Assembly (NCBI RefSeq): GCF_022458985.1
Contig: NC_061791.1
Span: 758,501 to 822,500 of the forward strand
From: Mugil cephalus
Taxonomy: Eukaryota; Chordata; Actinopteri; Mugiliformes; Mugilidae
Reading direction: 5' to 3'
DNA: 64,000 nucleotides
A model generated the notes under the pieces. It made no database searches. It was not told the DNA's origin and worked only from the letters and a program-made list of their open reading frames with translations. A program made the position numbers and the translations under genes. Below are positions 35,801 to 50,700 of this stretch, one piece after another (position 1 is the stretch's first letter; each line of letters begins with the position of its first letter).

Positions 35801-38800
35801 ATGAGGGTTTAAATGTGCTGAAGTTACTAAATATGGTTCCTTCCACCATGAAGGGTTAAGGCAGCGATCCTGAACCCGACGGGACCTGAACATGACTCTG
35901 GCTGCTGTTCTGCTCTGCTGCCAGCTGTGTGTGTGTGATATTTGTCACCGCGGCGTGAGAAACGTCACTACGGCGATAGGACACCGCACAGATGCATGCT
36001 GGGTACACTGTGGACTGGCTGAACTCCCCGTGGCCCCTGGAAAACATACAGACCTTCAGAGGATCCCTGGTCAAAGCGTCCTGGGAGGGTCATGGGCACG
36101 AATGGTTTATGAAGAAATTCAGCTGACCACGAAATATCAAACTTCCTCTACATTTCAAACCCTTAATGTAAAGTACGGTGGCTCCTAAGGACATTTACAC
36201 TAATGGAAGTCCGGAGAGACAATCAGAACTTCAGTCCTGAATTTCCAAGAAGTTTCTTCGAGAATGAAGATATCTTTTATGAGGATGGCCCAAAGAAACC
36301 AAGACCACGAGATGAAGTCTGTTAGAAACCAAGACCAAGATCCCAGAGTTCATCTGACCCTCAAATGTTGGTGGAAACTGTAGGAATTGAACCAAGAAGA
36401 AGAAAAAAATAAGAAGAAGAACTTCTTGGACCAAGAAACTCAAGGAATGTGGTTCTTTTAGCTGGGAGGCTAGGGGGGTAGGAAGATTTACTATGAGCTG
36501 GGAGGCTGGGAAGCTAGTATGAGCTCCGATTAGTTGAGAGGCTTGGACATTAGGAGGAGCTACTGTTAGCAGAGAGGCTCAGAAGCTAGGAAGACCTACT
36601 ATTAGCTGGGAGGCTAGGCAGTTAGTAAGAGCTACTGTCAGCTGGGAGACCAGGAAGCTTGGAGGAGCAACTATTAGCTGGGAGGCTAGGGAAAGCAACT
36701 ATTAGCTGTTTGGTTAGGAAGCTAGGAGGAGATACTATTAGTTGGTAGGCTGGGATGCTATGAACAGCTAGTATTAGCTGGCGGGGAAGGAAGGCTAGGA
36801 AGCTAGTATGATCTACGATTAGTTGGTAGGAGCTACTGTTAGTTTCGAGGCCAGGAAGCTAGGAATACCTTCTGTTAACTGGTAGGCCAGTAGGAGCTAC
36901 AAAGTGTTGTATATTTGTGCTTTTCTCTCATTGTATGATGTGTAACAACAGTTAACTGTATAAATGTCCAGTTGTTACTCAACTCTCCACATTCACTGTC
37001 AATATTTACTCATGAACAGATCCCAGGTTGTGTTTCATGCTAAGAGGAAGTGGATTTCAGCCAAACATCACCACAGATGAATCAGGATTCCTCGCTCCTC
37101 GTTGTTTATTATATAAACTCTCTCTTTGTTTGTGTCTCAGACGTTTGGCAGGAAATGATCTGTCCTTCATCCCCAGAGGAGCGTTCAATGGCCTCTACAA
37201 CCTCAAAGTGCTGTAAGTACCCACGTATACATATATTGCATATATTGTTGTCATTGTCAGTGGTTCTGCTAAGAGTTGTGGTGCCATTTAAGATTTTAAT
37301 ATGAGCGTAGTTACTGGTGGAGGTTGAGAAAATCTTTGTGCTTGATTGCAACGACGTCAAAGACAAACCAGAGTGGAATACGCTGTGTCTGCAAAGAAAA
37401 AGAATCAGTGACAAGAACAATGTGCTGTAATCTAAGAAGAAGAGAACCGAGGATAGAACCTTGAGGGACGCCATCAATTTCTCGACTGCAGGCGTAACAC
37501 TCAGTATCAGTTTCATTAACTGGATAACATTAGCCTTGCCACTAGTCAAAACTAAAGAGCTACTATAAGCTAACGTAAACAATGTAACAATAGCCTAAAC
37601 AAGCAAATATTAGCCACTCAGTTAGCCAAAAAAGGTGTTTATTACTGATTTAATTAGCCAAGAAAAGATCAAATATGTCAATTAATTAGCCTAAGCGAGC
37701 TAACGATAGCCTGAAAAACATAACTTAAGTCCTATATTAGCTTACATTAGCCTAAACCAGCTAATATTAGCCATTTTCATTAAGTTTATTAGACTAAATA
37801 AAACAATATTCACCCTAAAAACATAACTTAAACAATTACATTAGCCTGCATTAGCCTAAACAAGACAATGTTAGCTACAACTATTAGTGATTTAACTAGC
37901 CTAAAACAGATAATATTAGCCGTTTAAATAGCCTACACATACCAATGATAGCCTGAAAAACATAATTTAAGCACCGATATTAGCTTACCTTGGTATAAAC
38001 AAGCTAACAGCAGCCTAAACCAGCTAATATTAGCCATTTAATTAAGTTCATTAGTCTAAGCAAGACAATATTAGCCCTAAAAACATAACTTAAGCACCTA
38101 TATTAGCTTAAATTAGCCTAAAAAGATCATTTTCAAACTGTTAAAAGTTGAATTTTTGCTCAGTCTTAATCTCACATTACGATAAAGATGAGATTCCTCT
38201 AAAACTGACCATTAAATCAAAATGAATCAGTGTTCATCAATCAATTTGAATCATTTTTAAAAAGCATTTCTGAAGGAGAAAACATGACTGGATTGTGAAA
38301 CTACAACTTTATCTGTATTCGTTACCTGTAAATTTAATAGAGTTTGTACTTTATTTTGTAGCCCCTTAACCGAAGCCTAACCCAGTTCTTAATCTGACCC
38401 TTAAAGTCTTAATCCTCTCTCTGTCCTTTGAAGTCGTGTCCAACGAGGACGACGTCCTCACTACGACAGTTTAATTGTTCATTCGGTCCTCGTAGAGACA
38501 CAAACTCCCCATCCACAAAAACACACACACTGTAATAATGTGTGGTATGTTTACTGGCGCTAATCATTCACAGAGACACTTTGAAGATTTCCTGTGTGTC
38601 ACGGTTTAGCGAACACTTTCTGACGCTCGTGTTCCTTGTTTACATTCCACATGTTTACTCATATCAGCCGGTGATTTGTGTCGAGCTTCGTCCGTCTCGC
38701 CGCTCATTTCTGGGTCACTCATCATCGTTTTCTGTAAACACAGAGACTCCTGAACTACTGCTAATCCTACAAACAGTACAACTCACGCAGCTGAACAACT

Positions 38801-39391
38801 AATACTTCTGCAACTATTAATGATGTGCATGTACGGAGGCCCTGATGTGCCAAACATGCATAAATAAAATTTTCTTTTAAGTAGTTTTATTGTTATTGTG
38901 TCTGAAATTTATTTTTATTTATTTCTTTAATACAAAAAGATTCAACTCAACATAAATAAAAATAATAACTATATCTATATCTAGTCGAACCATGGGTACC
39001 ATTTAATTAAATTAAGTCTTTGACAGCAGGTGAATCAAAGACAAACTGAAAACCAGGTTCGGTCTGAGTGGAACCTGTAACGTATAAAAACATGTCATCT
39101 GCAAAGAAAAGTCAGTAACAAGAACAGTTTAATCTATTTACAGTAATCTAAAACGAAGTGAACTGTAGATAGAACCACGAGGAACACCATTTCTTGTAGC
39201 CACAATAATGACATTAATAATAACATTTGTGACACAATATTAAAAAAGCAGCACTTGATGCTCCTAGTTTTATTTTGAATAAAGTTTAAAAAACGGACAA
39301 GTAGCTAATTTTTAGCTAATGAGTTACCTAATGAAAATTCAAGTAATTTATCAAAATCATTGACTGGTTGCTTGGTTGATTGATTGATTGG

Positions 39392-39455
<64 letters not shown>

Positions 39456-42400
39456 CTTGGTGTGTTTACAGGATGCTTCAGAACAACCAGCTGAGGTCCG
39501 TTCCTGACGAGGCCTTTAACAACCTGCACAACCTGCAGTCGCTGTGAGACACATTTCGTTTGATTTACTACGTCCTCTACACATCTGCTTTTCATCCTTT
39601 TATTGTTTTAATTCTCATTATATACAACTTTAACTTCTACAAGTCTGGTGTTTTAACTAAGCCTTAAGCTAACGTTGTTGTGAAAACATTTCATAGTCCC
39701 AACCTCAGCCATTAAACCTTCTGAACTTTAATCTCACTTTAAATCATTAATCATTTAATCCCTAATCATAAATCATTTCCGGATTTAAGGAATAAAGTTA
39801 CAAGTTTGATTATAATTACATTATATATAGATAATTTAATCTTCTTAACAATACAATTGTAATCTAAATTTTTAGTTCAAATTTTAATTTTCACATTTCA
39901 TAATTAGAAAATGCATTTCATGTCAATTATATTAGAATTTAGTTACTTTTATAACTTTATAAAATATAAAAGAGAGTTATCCATAGACTGTTACAATTTA
40001 GACAAACACCTGCACCGGTTACTTTTATCTATTATATCTATTTTAATTCTCATCACATAACCTTTAATATACACCTCTAAGCTAAGACCAAGTCTGAACA
40101 GGTTTTAACCCTCAAAACATTTTGTGGCCCCCAGAAAAATGTCCCCACAAGGTTAGTATTCCATGAAAAACTGGCCCCCGCAGGTTGATAAAAACACACT
40201 CAGGTACAGTTTCAGTGTAATTACTGTGTGTTATCAGGCTGTCTGTCCTACATACATTAATAATGGACCGTGTGTGTGTGTGGATTCCTTTCCACTAAAC
40301 AGTAAAACGAGACTAAAAGATGCTAACGTTGTGGGGCCCGTGTTGTCGTTGTGAGACATTTTATTAGGGTTGGGGTCTAGGGTTGGGTTCTAGATTTAGG
40401 GTTAGGATCTTAAGAATGCTTTACATGAGTAGAACCTCCTTTCAAAGACAGAAACATGAGTTCGTAGATAAGAATATAAGAATGGAGACGACTCTGTTCT
40501 GGTTGGAGGTCTCTCGTTTATCTGATGGACGATTATGTGAAGTCTCATCCTCGTCTCGGTCTGAACAGAGGAGCTATTGTTGGGACAGACAGGAGACAGA
40601 CAGTCCTCTAAAGAAACATACATGTGGAGGTTGCATGACCTGCAGCAAGAAAATCTACAAACCAGACGAGCCGCTTCAAGCTAATTTAACTCATTTATTC
40701 ATAGAATCGAGGAAGTCTGCCTTGATTCTCATGCAACCAACTCTTTAATTATGTTACAATATGTAATTCATATTTAAAAGCATTTTCAGACACATTAACC
40801 CAGTCTACATGATATTATTACTCTATTATATTGTCATTGTAGAGTAGTCACTGTTATTAGGCTAATTTTGCACTACTAATGAAATCTAATATATTTAATT
40901 AATGAAATAACCCCGTCTCCAGTCTGTGACAGTAATAAATAATAATGTATACATTATTGGGATTCATGAAGTAATTACGCTGCCACTAGTTCAAATAAGG
41001 TTGTTTTTTCCCGAATTTCCACTAATCCTATTAATAATTCTAAGTGGGTGCTCCGGCTTTGACTGACTCAACCAAATCCTCTCGAACTCGCTCTGAGCTG
41101 TAAGTCTGTGCTCATTAAAATACCTCCGTTTGTCCTGAGAGTGGTCGAGTCGAGTGGCGCTGAAGTGTCCCGCCGATCATTCCTGGTCGACCTCTCAATG
41201 CCTAATGTTGCTCTTGAATGGCTTCAAAGTAAAGTGAAGCATCTCATTTTGTAGTATTTGCCAAAAATCTTACTCTTACCAGTATATTTCTGAAACTCCC
41301 GAAGTTTTTAACCTTAGGTACAGTGCTACATCCATTTATAATCATGCTTTTGTCCTCTGTTGTGTAATAACATTTAGAGAAATGCTCCCTTCGGCCTCCG
41401 GGCCTCTAGGGGGCAGCACGACAGCACTCGAAAGACTAGATGAATGACTGTGAACGTGTCTCAGTTTTTCCAAGTAGTGTTAGCGTTAGCACCAGCTGAT
41501 CCGGTAGTGACAGGCAGCAGAACCAACGGATATAGCAGATATATTCCCTTCTTTTTGGAGTCTGTGTGTAAACTGAAACGCAATTAATCTACATTAAAAA
41601 TTAATGATATTTAATCGCGATTAATCAAAATTAATCCACAGAGATTAATCTGATTAAAACTTTAATCATCTGACAGCATTAATATTAAGTACTTTTCTAG
41701 TTTACTGCTCATTGATTTAAATGTTAACCTAACCTCTGCCTCTACACAGACGTCTGGATGCCAATCACATCTCCGACGTTCCCGCCGGTTGTTTTTCCGG
41801 CCTCCGTTCGCTCCGTCATCTTTGGTTGGATGATAACTCTCTGACGGACGTCCCGGTGGAGGCGCTCAGTGACCTCCCCGCCCTGCAGGCCATGACGCTC
41901 GCCCTCAACCACATCAGCCACGTGCCCGACCACGCCTTCAGCAAACTGGGCCGCCTGGTGGTGCTGTACGTACACACAAAAACACGCAATCACAACACAA
42001 ATTATTCTCTGTTGCTTTAATGACCTAAAACTTTCCTCGCATTTAAATCACTAGGATTGATTCCAGCTACTAAATTAGCTTGTTTACCTTAGCTTAATTA
42101 GGAATTCAAGCCATTTCATTTGGTTCAGTTAATTAGCTTGTATGCTACATATCGTTAGCCTAATAGCATTATAATAAAGTCATATTTGAAAGTCATATTT
42201 GGTATTTTTATTGATATCATAACAGTTATTAGTTATTAAGCTAACGATATGTTAGTTGGCCAGTAGTATGTATTGAATTCATTTGTTTAGAATGAGGTAA
42301 GGCTAACACAATAGTAGCTATTGCTATTTGGTCACCAGGTGAGTTAGCCATGAAGGTTTGCTGTTTGGTTAAGTAGTTTTTATTCTAAGTATTTGGTTTA

Positions 42401-44679
42401 TGTGTAATAATAGTTAGTAGTTAGCTTGATTATTTAGCCCTGAAGGTATTGGAGTGAGTTAGCGGTAAATGTTAGGTTAGCACAAAGTTAGCCACAAAGT
42501 TAAAACTAAAAGCTGTTTGATTAACTTTTGGTTAACAGGTTTATAGTAAATTTCAATCAGTTGGTGATTGTGTAGCTAGCTACCAAGCCATGTAATTAGC
42601 TTTTCGTTAACAAGTTAGCCATGGTAGCCATTTGGTAAACCAATAAATAGACATTAGCAAGTTTGATTGCCATTTAAAGTGTAATCTTATGTTATATATT
42701 GTTTGGTTAGCAGTAAGTAGCTAGCTGGTCACCTACTTAGCCTAACCTGCTACATCAGTTTAAACTAATTTGCATAAACATCTGGATTTAAATGATCTCA
42801 GTTCATCTTGGGGTTTCTCGCCGATGTTTCTGTTTTTTTTGCAGACGTTGTTTGGAGCCGTGTTAAATTGCGTTAAATTGAAGCGTAGCATCGACCGTAG
42901 CCGCGACCGTCGGTGTCAGATCCTCAACAACATGCAGGACTCTGTTTGTGTGTGCGATGGCATTCAGAGCGGCAGCATTGAAGTCTGCTGTCACTCTCTT
43001 TGTCCGGCCGGCTTGAAGCTAATTTGCATGAAATTACCAAAAGAGAAAAAAAAAAAAAAAACTTCTTGAGAGGCCCCCGGGACGACGGGGCCCCTTTTTT
43101 CTGCTTCATTAGTCCATCAGTCTCTCTCTCTCTCTCTCCACAGGCATCTCAACAACAATAGGATCGTTTCCATGGGAACGAGCTGCTTCCACGGACTCCA
43201 CAGTTTGGAGACGCTGTGAGTTTCAGGGTTTGAGTCGGGGTCAAGGTCGAAGGTCAGGAGATGAGAGATCAGAGCTCGTCCTTCGTAGCGGAGGATCCTC
43301 AGCTGGAAAAACGGCGTTAGCCTAGCTTAGCATGAGCCATCAAAACAACTCCAGGTCTAGATGTGTGTGTTGTTTTTAGGAAAATTAATTAAAAAATTAA
43401 TTTAAATTAAATTAAATTAAATTAAATTGTTTTAATGTCCACATTAAGAAATATAATGAGATGAATGGTTTTAGAAATTAAATTAAATTAAATTAAATTT
43501 TATAGATGAAAAAAAATAATAAGGAGATAAGTGAGTATAGGGGAAAAAATAATTAATTTGATTTAATGTCATGATAAAGGAATATAATCAATAAATTAAA
43601 TTAAATTAAATTAAATTAAATTAAATTAAATTAAATTAAATTTCCAGATGAAAAAAAAAATAATAAGGAGATAAGTGAGTTTAGGGGAAAAAAATAATTA
43701 ATTTGATTTAATGTCATGATTTAATCAATAAATTAAATTAAATTAAATTGGCAAGTGTTAATTAATCAGCCTTGTTTTTTTAAGATCTACTATGATCATA
43801 TCGTCAGATCAGGGTAAAGATGAGTTAATAAGGAACGAAAGAGCAAAAAGTGTAGTGGAGAGTTTCATGTTGTTATATATTTGAACAGTTTTTAAACTTG
43901 TTTTCATCATTTTCTGTCTCTAAATGATAAAACTCTCCAGGTGTTTTCCTCTACGGGATAAACCCCGTGTTGTTGGTGTGAGGGAGTATTTCTGGACATT
44001 AACCGGAGACAGAACGACCTGAGTGTGTTTGCATGAATTAGTGAGTGTGTGTGCATAATGTGAGGAATGTGAGTGTGTGGATAGAAGTGTTTCTGTTTTC
44101 TCAGTCAACCAGAGCAGCAGGTTCAGACACACAAACATACATTTGGAAATAGTTGTGTGTGTTGAGCTGTGCTCTGTGTGTGGCCCACCGGGCTCTATGC
44201 TAATCATAATTACTATTCATGCTCCCGGCTCGGAGAGACGCTGCTTACCTGGACAATCAGCAACAACAAACCTCAGCCGCAGAGTCTCATGTTCATCCAA
44301 ACTACAAACTACAAACACAGGAGGCGGAAATGAAAGCACAAAAAATACGTTAATGCGACCGGTTTAAACGGATCCGGGTTTTAAAAGAGCTCCGACGTCA
44401 GCGTCTGCTGCAGCTACGTGCCAGCCTCAGCTCCACGTTGGCCCCGTCCCTTTTGGCCAAATCAGGATTTTCTGGTTCCAGTAAGTGACGATAATGGTGG
44501 TGAACAGAAAACCCAAATCCAGCTTTCAAAACATCTCCACAGAAACCCCCGAAACCTTCTGTGGGTAACACGAGCCGGCGAAAACGAAAAAAGAAAAAGA
44601 GAAGCGGCCCACCGCAGATTACTGACACCTGCTCGTCAACACAAAGGAGAAAAGAACCGACACCAGCAACCAGGAGGGA

Positions 44680-44718
<39 letters not shown>

Positions 44719-47700
44719 TCACGTTCTCATTCTGACATGAGTGGAAACAAATGTTTGACATGATTCATGGAACAGACACACAAACAGGAAGGACACAAAA
44801 CGAGGAAGGAAGGAAGGAAGGAAGGAAGGAAGGAAGGAGCAAAACTAGGAAGGAATGAAGGAAGGAAGGACAGAAGGAAACAAAAGAAGGAAGGAAGGAG
44901 CAAAACTAGGAAAAAAGGAAGGAAGGATGGAAGGAAGGAAGGAAGGAAGGAAGGAAGGAAGGAAGGAAGGAGCAAAACTAGGAAGGAAGGACAGAAAGAA
45001 ACAAAGGAAGGAAGGAAAGAAGGAAGGAAGGAGCAAAACTAGGAAAAAAGGAAGGAAGGACGGAAGGAAGGATGGAAGGAAGGAAGGAAGGAAGGAAGGA
45101 AGGAAGGAAGGAAGGAGCAAAACTAGGAAGGAAGGACAGAAAGAAACAAAGGAAGGAAGGAAGGAAGGAAGGAAGGAAGGAGCAAAACTAGGAAAGAAGG
45201 AAGGAAGGACAGAAGGAAACAAAGGAAAGAAGGAAGGAAGGAAGGAAGGAAGGAAGGAGCAAAACTAGGAAGGAAGGAAGGAAGGAAACAAAAGAAGGAA
45301 GGAAGGAAGGACAAAAGGAAACAAAGGAAGGAAGGAAGGAAGGGAGGAAGGAGCAAAATTAGGAAGGAAGGAAGTAAGGAAGGAAGGACAGAAAGAAACA
45401 AAAGAAGGAAGGAAGGAAGGAAGGAAGGAAGGAAGGAAGGAAGGAAGGAAGGAAGGAGCCTCTGTCCCGCTGTCGTCCAATCACAGCCCTCCGATCTTCC
45501 ATTGACTCGGAGAAGTAGAACACCAGCTGTTGTCGTCACTAATCATCACATGTCCACACACACTCAGAACCAGACTGAAGCAATTTCAATTTAATGGTAT
45601 TTTCACAATGTGGCAGCTTCATTCCCCTCAGTGAATCTGAGAGTGTGTAGCAGCCACCTGCATCCCAGAGATGGATGAGAGGAGCTGATTGAAGCCATGT
45701 GTGGACTCCAGGAATGCTCTAGTCTCCACCGGTGATGAAAGAAAAGAAAGAAAAGAGTCGGGCAGAGTTAAATGTTTCTTTAATAAACTTAAAAGACGGA
45801 GGAAAAAAGATTAAGCTAAACATCGGGGGGCTTCAAACGCAAACATTTACTTGAAACATTTTCCCCAGTCTGCAGACGACATTCCCACAGCGTCGTAAAG
45901 ACTTTCCATCGTATTCCCAGTAAATTATCCGACCTGGAGCTGCACACTTCCAAAGAACAGACCGCTGCAGTTTGAGAGCATAGACTGTATATAAATATGG
46001 ACGCCACCATAGACTGTATATAAATATGGAGTAAACACGTCTCCACCATAAACTGTATATAAATATGGACGCCACGTCTCCACTTCTCTCTGGTTCAAAC
46101 TGATGCTATTTTCTATGGGATACAGGCGGCACCATCTTGTGAATTCGGAGTCAGAGTCTGATCAGTTCGGCCCAAGGGCGGAGCCACAATATTGATGCCC
46201 CGCCCACACTTCCTCCAGACTCACTGGTATTTTCCTTGAATAATTGCTACCCTCTGCTCTTCCTCCACCAGCTACAAGCTCTACTCACTTTAGAGGAGCT
46301 GTTTCACCGTCCATATTTATATGCATTCTATGGTAAAGATTGAAAAACAGTCTGTTACGTCACCTTTATATTTCCTGAAGAGCGATTTTGAGGCTCAACG
46401 TGGCGTCTGGTCGCCTCCATCTTGGCTAACTGCACCTAGCTTCCAGCTAATTAAAAAAAATGGTCAAAGAGGTGAAGTGTGAGTGTTTGGAGAGCTATCT
46501 TGTTGATGCAGAGGTTTTTATTTCTCTGTATCGGTTGAGACATGACTCATAATAAAACACATTATTGAGAGTAAACAGTAGAGCATCTAAACAGCAGGGG
46601 GCGCTGCAGTAGGAGGTTACACAATGACACGTCTCTTTTTCCTCCTCAGGGATTTGAACTACAACAGCCTGGTGGAGTTTCCCACGGCCATCCGCTCACT
46701 GAGTCACCTCAAAGAGCTGTGAGTTTAATCTTTAGTTTATTCACAACAACTCGGGGTCTAAAGTTCAGCAAACGTTAGCGTGAACTCGTTAGCTTTCACT
46801 CTGTTGTCTGTGTGTTTTTAATTCTTGTTCTTGTTCCTGAATCTGAACCAGTTCCTTCCAGAAATCACATAAATCACTTTTAAATCGACAAAAAGGAACT
46901 GATTTCATTTATAAAGAAGGAGAAGAAAAAGAGGAAGAAGAGCTTGATATGAACAAGTGATTTCTTTTGTCTTTCTGTTTAGTGGTTTCCATAGCAACAA
47001 CATCCAGTCCATCCCGGAGCACGCCTTCACAGGGAACCCTTCACTGATCACCATGTAGGTACCAACCAATTATAATTTTATACTTTGGTTGTATTTGTAA
47101 GAACTTCTGTTGCACTATTTCGCAGGATGTCTCGCATTTACATTTACAACAACAATAATATAAAATGTAATATTTCCTGATCCTGGAGGAGATACAACAA
47201 TATCCCCATCAAAGAAAAAGATCTGCTGCATCCGTAGATAAACATTTATCCATCAAATAAAGAGAAAAAACACAGATACATCAGTTGAGACTCATTTATT
47301 GTGATTGTGTGAGGACGTCGTGGGCGGTAGCTCCTGACTGAAGTAGCACAAATATTAAAATAAGCTCTATAAAAAATGAAAAGAAGGAAGGAAGGACAGA
47401 TTTCCTGAAAGTAAATATCTTGTTGAGTGATGTCGACCTCGTCTCTGTTTTCTCTGTCAGATTCTTCTATGATAATCCGATCCAGGCCGTCGGACGCTCT
47501 GCTTTTCAGAATCTGCCGGAGCTTCGCACACTGTAAGAAACTGCCATTCACTTTCACTGAACAGTCTTTACGCTAAGCTAAGCTAAGCTAAGCTAAGCCA
47601 AAATAAGCTAAGCTAAGCTAAGCTAAGCTAGGCTAGCATCTTCACCACAAATATAAGATGTTCACTCCGTCAGAATTAAACTTTATTTATTTGCTCTAGT

Positions 47701-50700
47701 TAGGAGGAGGAGGGCGTATTTAAATAGGGCTGAAAGCAGCTGATCTGCTGCATCAGTTAATAAATATCAACCTCCTGATGGTTAATAATGAAATGCACCT
47801 GGAGAAGGAAGGAAGGAAGGAAGGAAGGAAGGAAGGAAGGAATGGTGGACGGTGTTTCCCATTGGTCAATATTAATTAAAATGTGTAAAAGGTTCAGGTC
47901 CTGCAGACTGATCCAGACTGATCCAGGCTGATCCTGATCCAGATTGGTCCTGGTCCAGACTGATCCAGACTGATCCTGGTCCAGACTGATCCTGATCCAG
48001 ACTGATCCATTCTGATCCAGACTGGTCCTGGTCCAGGCTGATCCTGATCCAGACTGATCATGGTCCAGACTGATTCAGACTGATCCTGATCCAGACTGAT
48101 CCAGGCTGATCATGATCCAGACTGATCATGGTCCAGACTGATTCAGACTGATCCCGATCCAGACTGATCCTGATCCAGGCTGATCCTGATCCAGACTGAT
48201 CCAGACTGATCCTGCTCCAGTCGATCACTAACTGATCTTTCCGTTTCCTCTCAGGTCCCTGAACGGAGCGGCCGACATCACTGAGTTTCCAGACCTGACG
48301 GGGACGAAGAGTCTGGAGAGTCTGTAAGACCACGTCCAGTTGTTTTCAGAGCGCGTCCTCCATTCAGGACACGGCGCCTCTTATTCACCAGTCACGGCCT
48401 CCACACTTTATTTTTCTGCAGCTCGGGCTTGAAATTAAAACCCTTGGTTGTTGTGACCCAGTTTTTCTTTTCCACGTGTCATAATAAACTCTGTCGCTCT
48501 GTTTGTTTTCTCCGATGTTTCCATTAAATCTGTGTTCAGCAGTAACCTCACGCTGAACCAGTAGGTGGAAATAAAAAGGTCCGACCAAACAAACCGTCCC
48601 ACATTCTTCCACTCGCTGCTTTTCAGTGACCCTTCCCTTAGTTCACCCCCCCCCACCCACACCCACCCACCGAACCACCCACCCACCCCCACGACTTCCT
48701 GATTCATACGAGGATCCAAACTTTACACAGAACCTCTTTTATTTAATCAAACTCTCGTGTTTTCATGTTTCCTCAGTAATGAGTCGTTCCACCTGAACAC
48801 ACCGGCTGTGATACGACTTAAAAGGACCTGAACGCATCATAGTGCAATCCAATAACACATCACAGTTTACACACACTGTGTACCTGAACACACCTTTAAA
48901 CACATCACACATTTTATGAAAAGGAGCTAATTTTACTACTTTTGTCATTGCACCTAAATGCACCACAATGCACTTTGTTGTCCCTGAACGCGTCACAGCG
49001 TTAAATGCAAAAAGAAAAATTCAGTCTAACAAACAACTGGGATCTCAAACTCCTGCGGTCCATCCACTTCCTGTACTTGAACACATCATAAAGCACATTG
49101 TCATGCTCTACTACATCTGGCATTTACCTGAACACACCTTAAATACACCTGTGATGCCCCTGAACACACGGTGCTGCACCTTTAATCCAAAGGGAATCGA
49201 TACGATAACATCACCCTATGTACGATCAGTAATTCCAAAAATCTCATCATGATAATTTGACCTCTTCAGTCTGTTGGTTCATTTAAAGCTGCATTATAAC
49301 ATAAACTAGATCCTGAGCAACGAGTCTTGAGCACTTGAACACAACGTTTCTGAATTGTCTTTATTAAACAAAATGACTTAATCTGATACCACCCACTGTA
49401 CCTGAACACACCACCATGTTTCTTCTTATTGATCCTCAACACTGTTTTTGTGTGTTTTTTGTGTGTGTTTGTGTGTTTTTGTGTGTATGTTGTGTGTGTT
49501 TGTGTGTTTTTGTGTGTGTTTGTGTGCAGGACCATCACAGGAGCTCGTATCACCTCTTTGCCCGGTTCAGTGTGTGAACAACTTCCAAAGCTGCAGCTGC
49601 TGTGAGTCCATCCACTTTCACACACAGCTATGCTAACGCTAACTCGGCTAGCTGTTGTCAGCGGTCATGTGACCCGGCTCGTTTAGGTCCGATCCGTCCA
49701 TTGAGAGCGTCTCTGCAGCCTCATGTCTGGCTTTAGTCTCTGTGGTGCATTCAGTGTGTTTTGGAAATCTCACCGCCCCTCCTCTTTGTCTCTCTCTCTC
49801 TGCAGTGATCTGTCCTTTAATCAGATCCAGACTCTTCCCAGCTTCTCCGGCTGTGAGAGTATCCAGAAGATGTGAGTTTTGTTTCGTTACGCTTTGAGCT
49901 CAGGTGCAACTCTTTTTCTTTTTAAAGTTTATCTAATCCTCAATAAAGTGCAGCCAGCTGTTCGTTGTGGGACTAATTAGCGCCGTCGTCTATTTCTGAT
50001 CAGCGCTGTAAAACAGACTGATGATGATGTAATGGAAATACTATGGACATCCTGAACGTTTATTCTGTTGTTTTGGTGAAGTGAGGTTCTCAGTTGGCGA
50101 CGGGGCCTTTAGAGGTTTGGATAAAAGGGTCAGTGAAGGCATCACGGCTCCTGAGGATAGAAGTAAATGTGTGTTTTTCAGAGATCTGCACCATAACGAG
50201 GTGGAGGAACTGGAGGAGAACACCTTCGCCGGCCTCATGTCGCTACGCTCGCTGTAAGCAAACACACAGAAACAGAAACACCCTGATTAATCTGTGATTG
50301 CGTCTGTAAGTATTTCCAAATGGAAACTCTTCTAGGTGGTCCTCCCATTGATCAGACAGGTATGATGCCATAGTCTGGCACAACGGACGCATGGAAGCGG
50401 CACAAGATGTTTCGCCCACGTTCACACCTTAAGTCTGGAGCCTCTGACTGATAATGGGTCATTAAAGAACCATTCGTTGGATCAAACACTTTCCCTGTGC
50501 CAGAGTTTTAGAACTGAAGAAACCCAACAAGTCCAGTTCCCCTTGTTTCAGCTTGTTGGATAATTCTGTCGTAAGACTATTACAGTCCTTCCTCTTATCC
50601 CGGGATTAGAAACAAAGAGCGACTGTTACACCAGGATCCACGGTGCTTTCACTGTGATCCGAACAAACGGGCCTCGCTGAGATCGGGTCGGGCACCGCGA

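Noticed and set aside
35892..36188. 98-codon plus-strand frame in lgr5 intron 2
   Set aside because: No splice sites in frame, no family features, and it lies between clear lgr5 exons.
40366..40402. Telomere-like GGGTT words
   Set aside because: Only a few imperfect units (AGGGTTGGGGT, AGGGTTGGGTT); too short and irregular to call an interstitial telomere.
40383..40748. 121-codon plus-strand frame in lgr5 intron 4
   Set aside because: No recognisable domain or conserved motif and no supporting splice sites.
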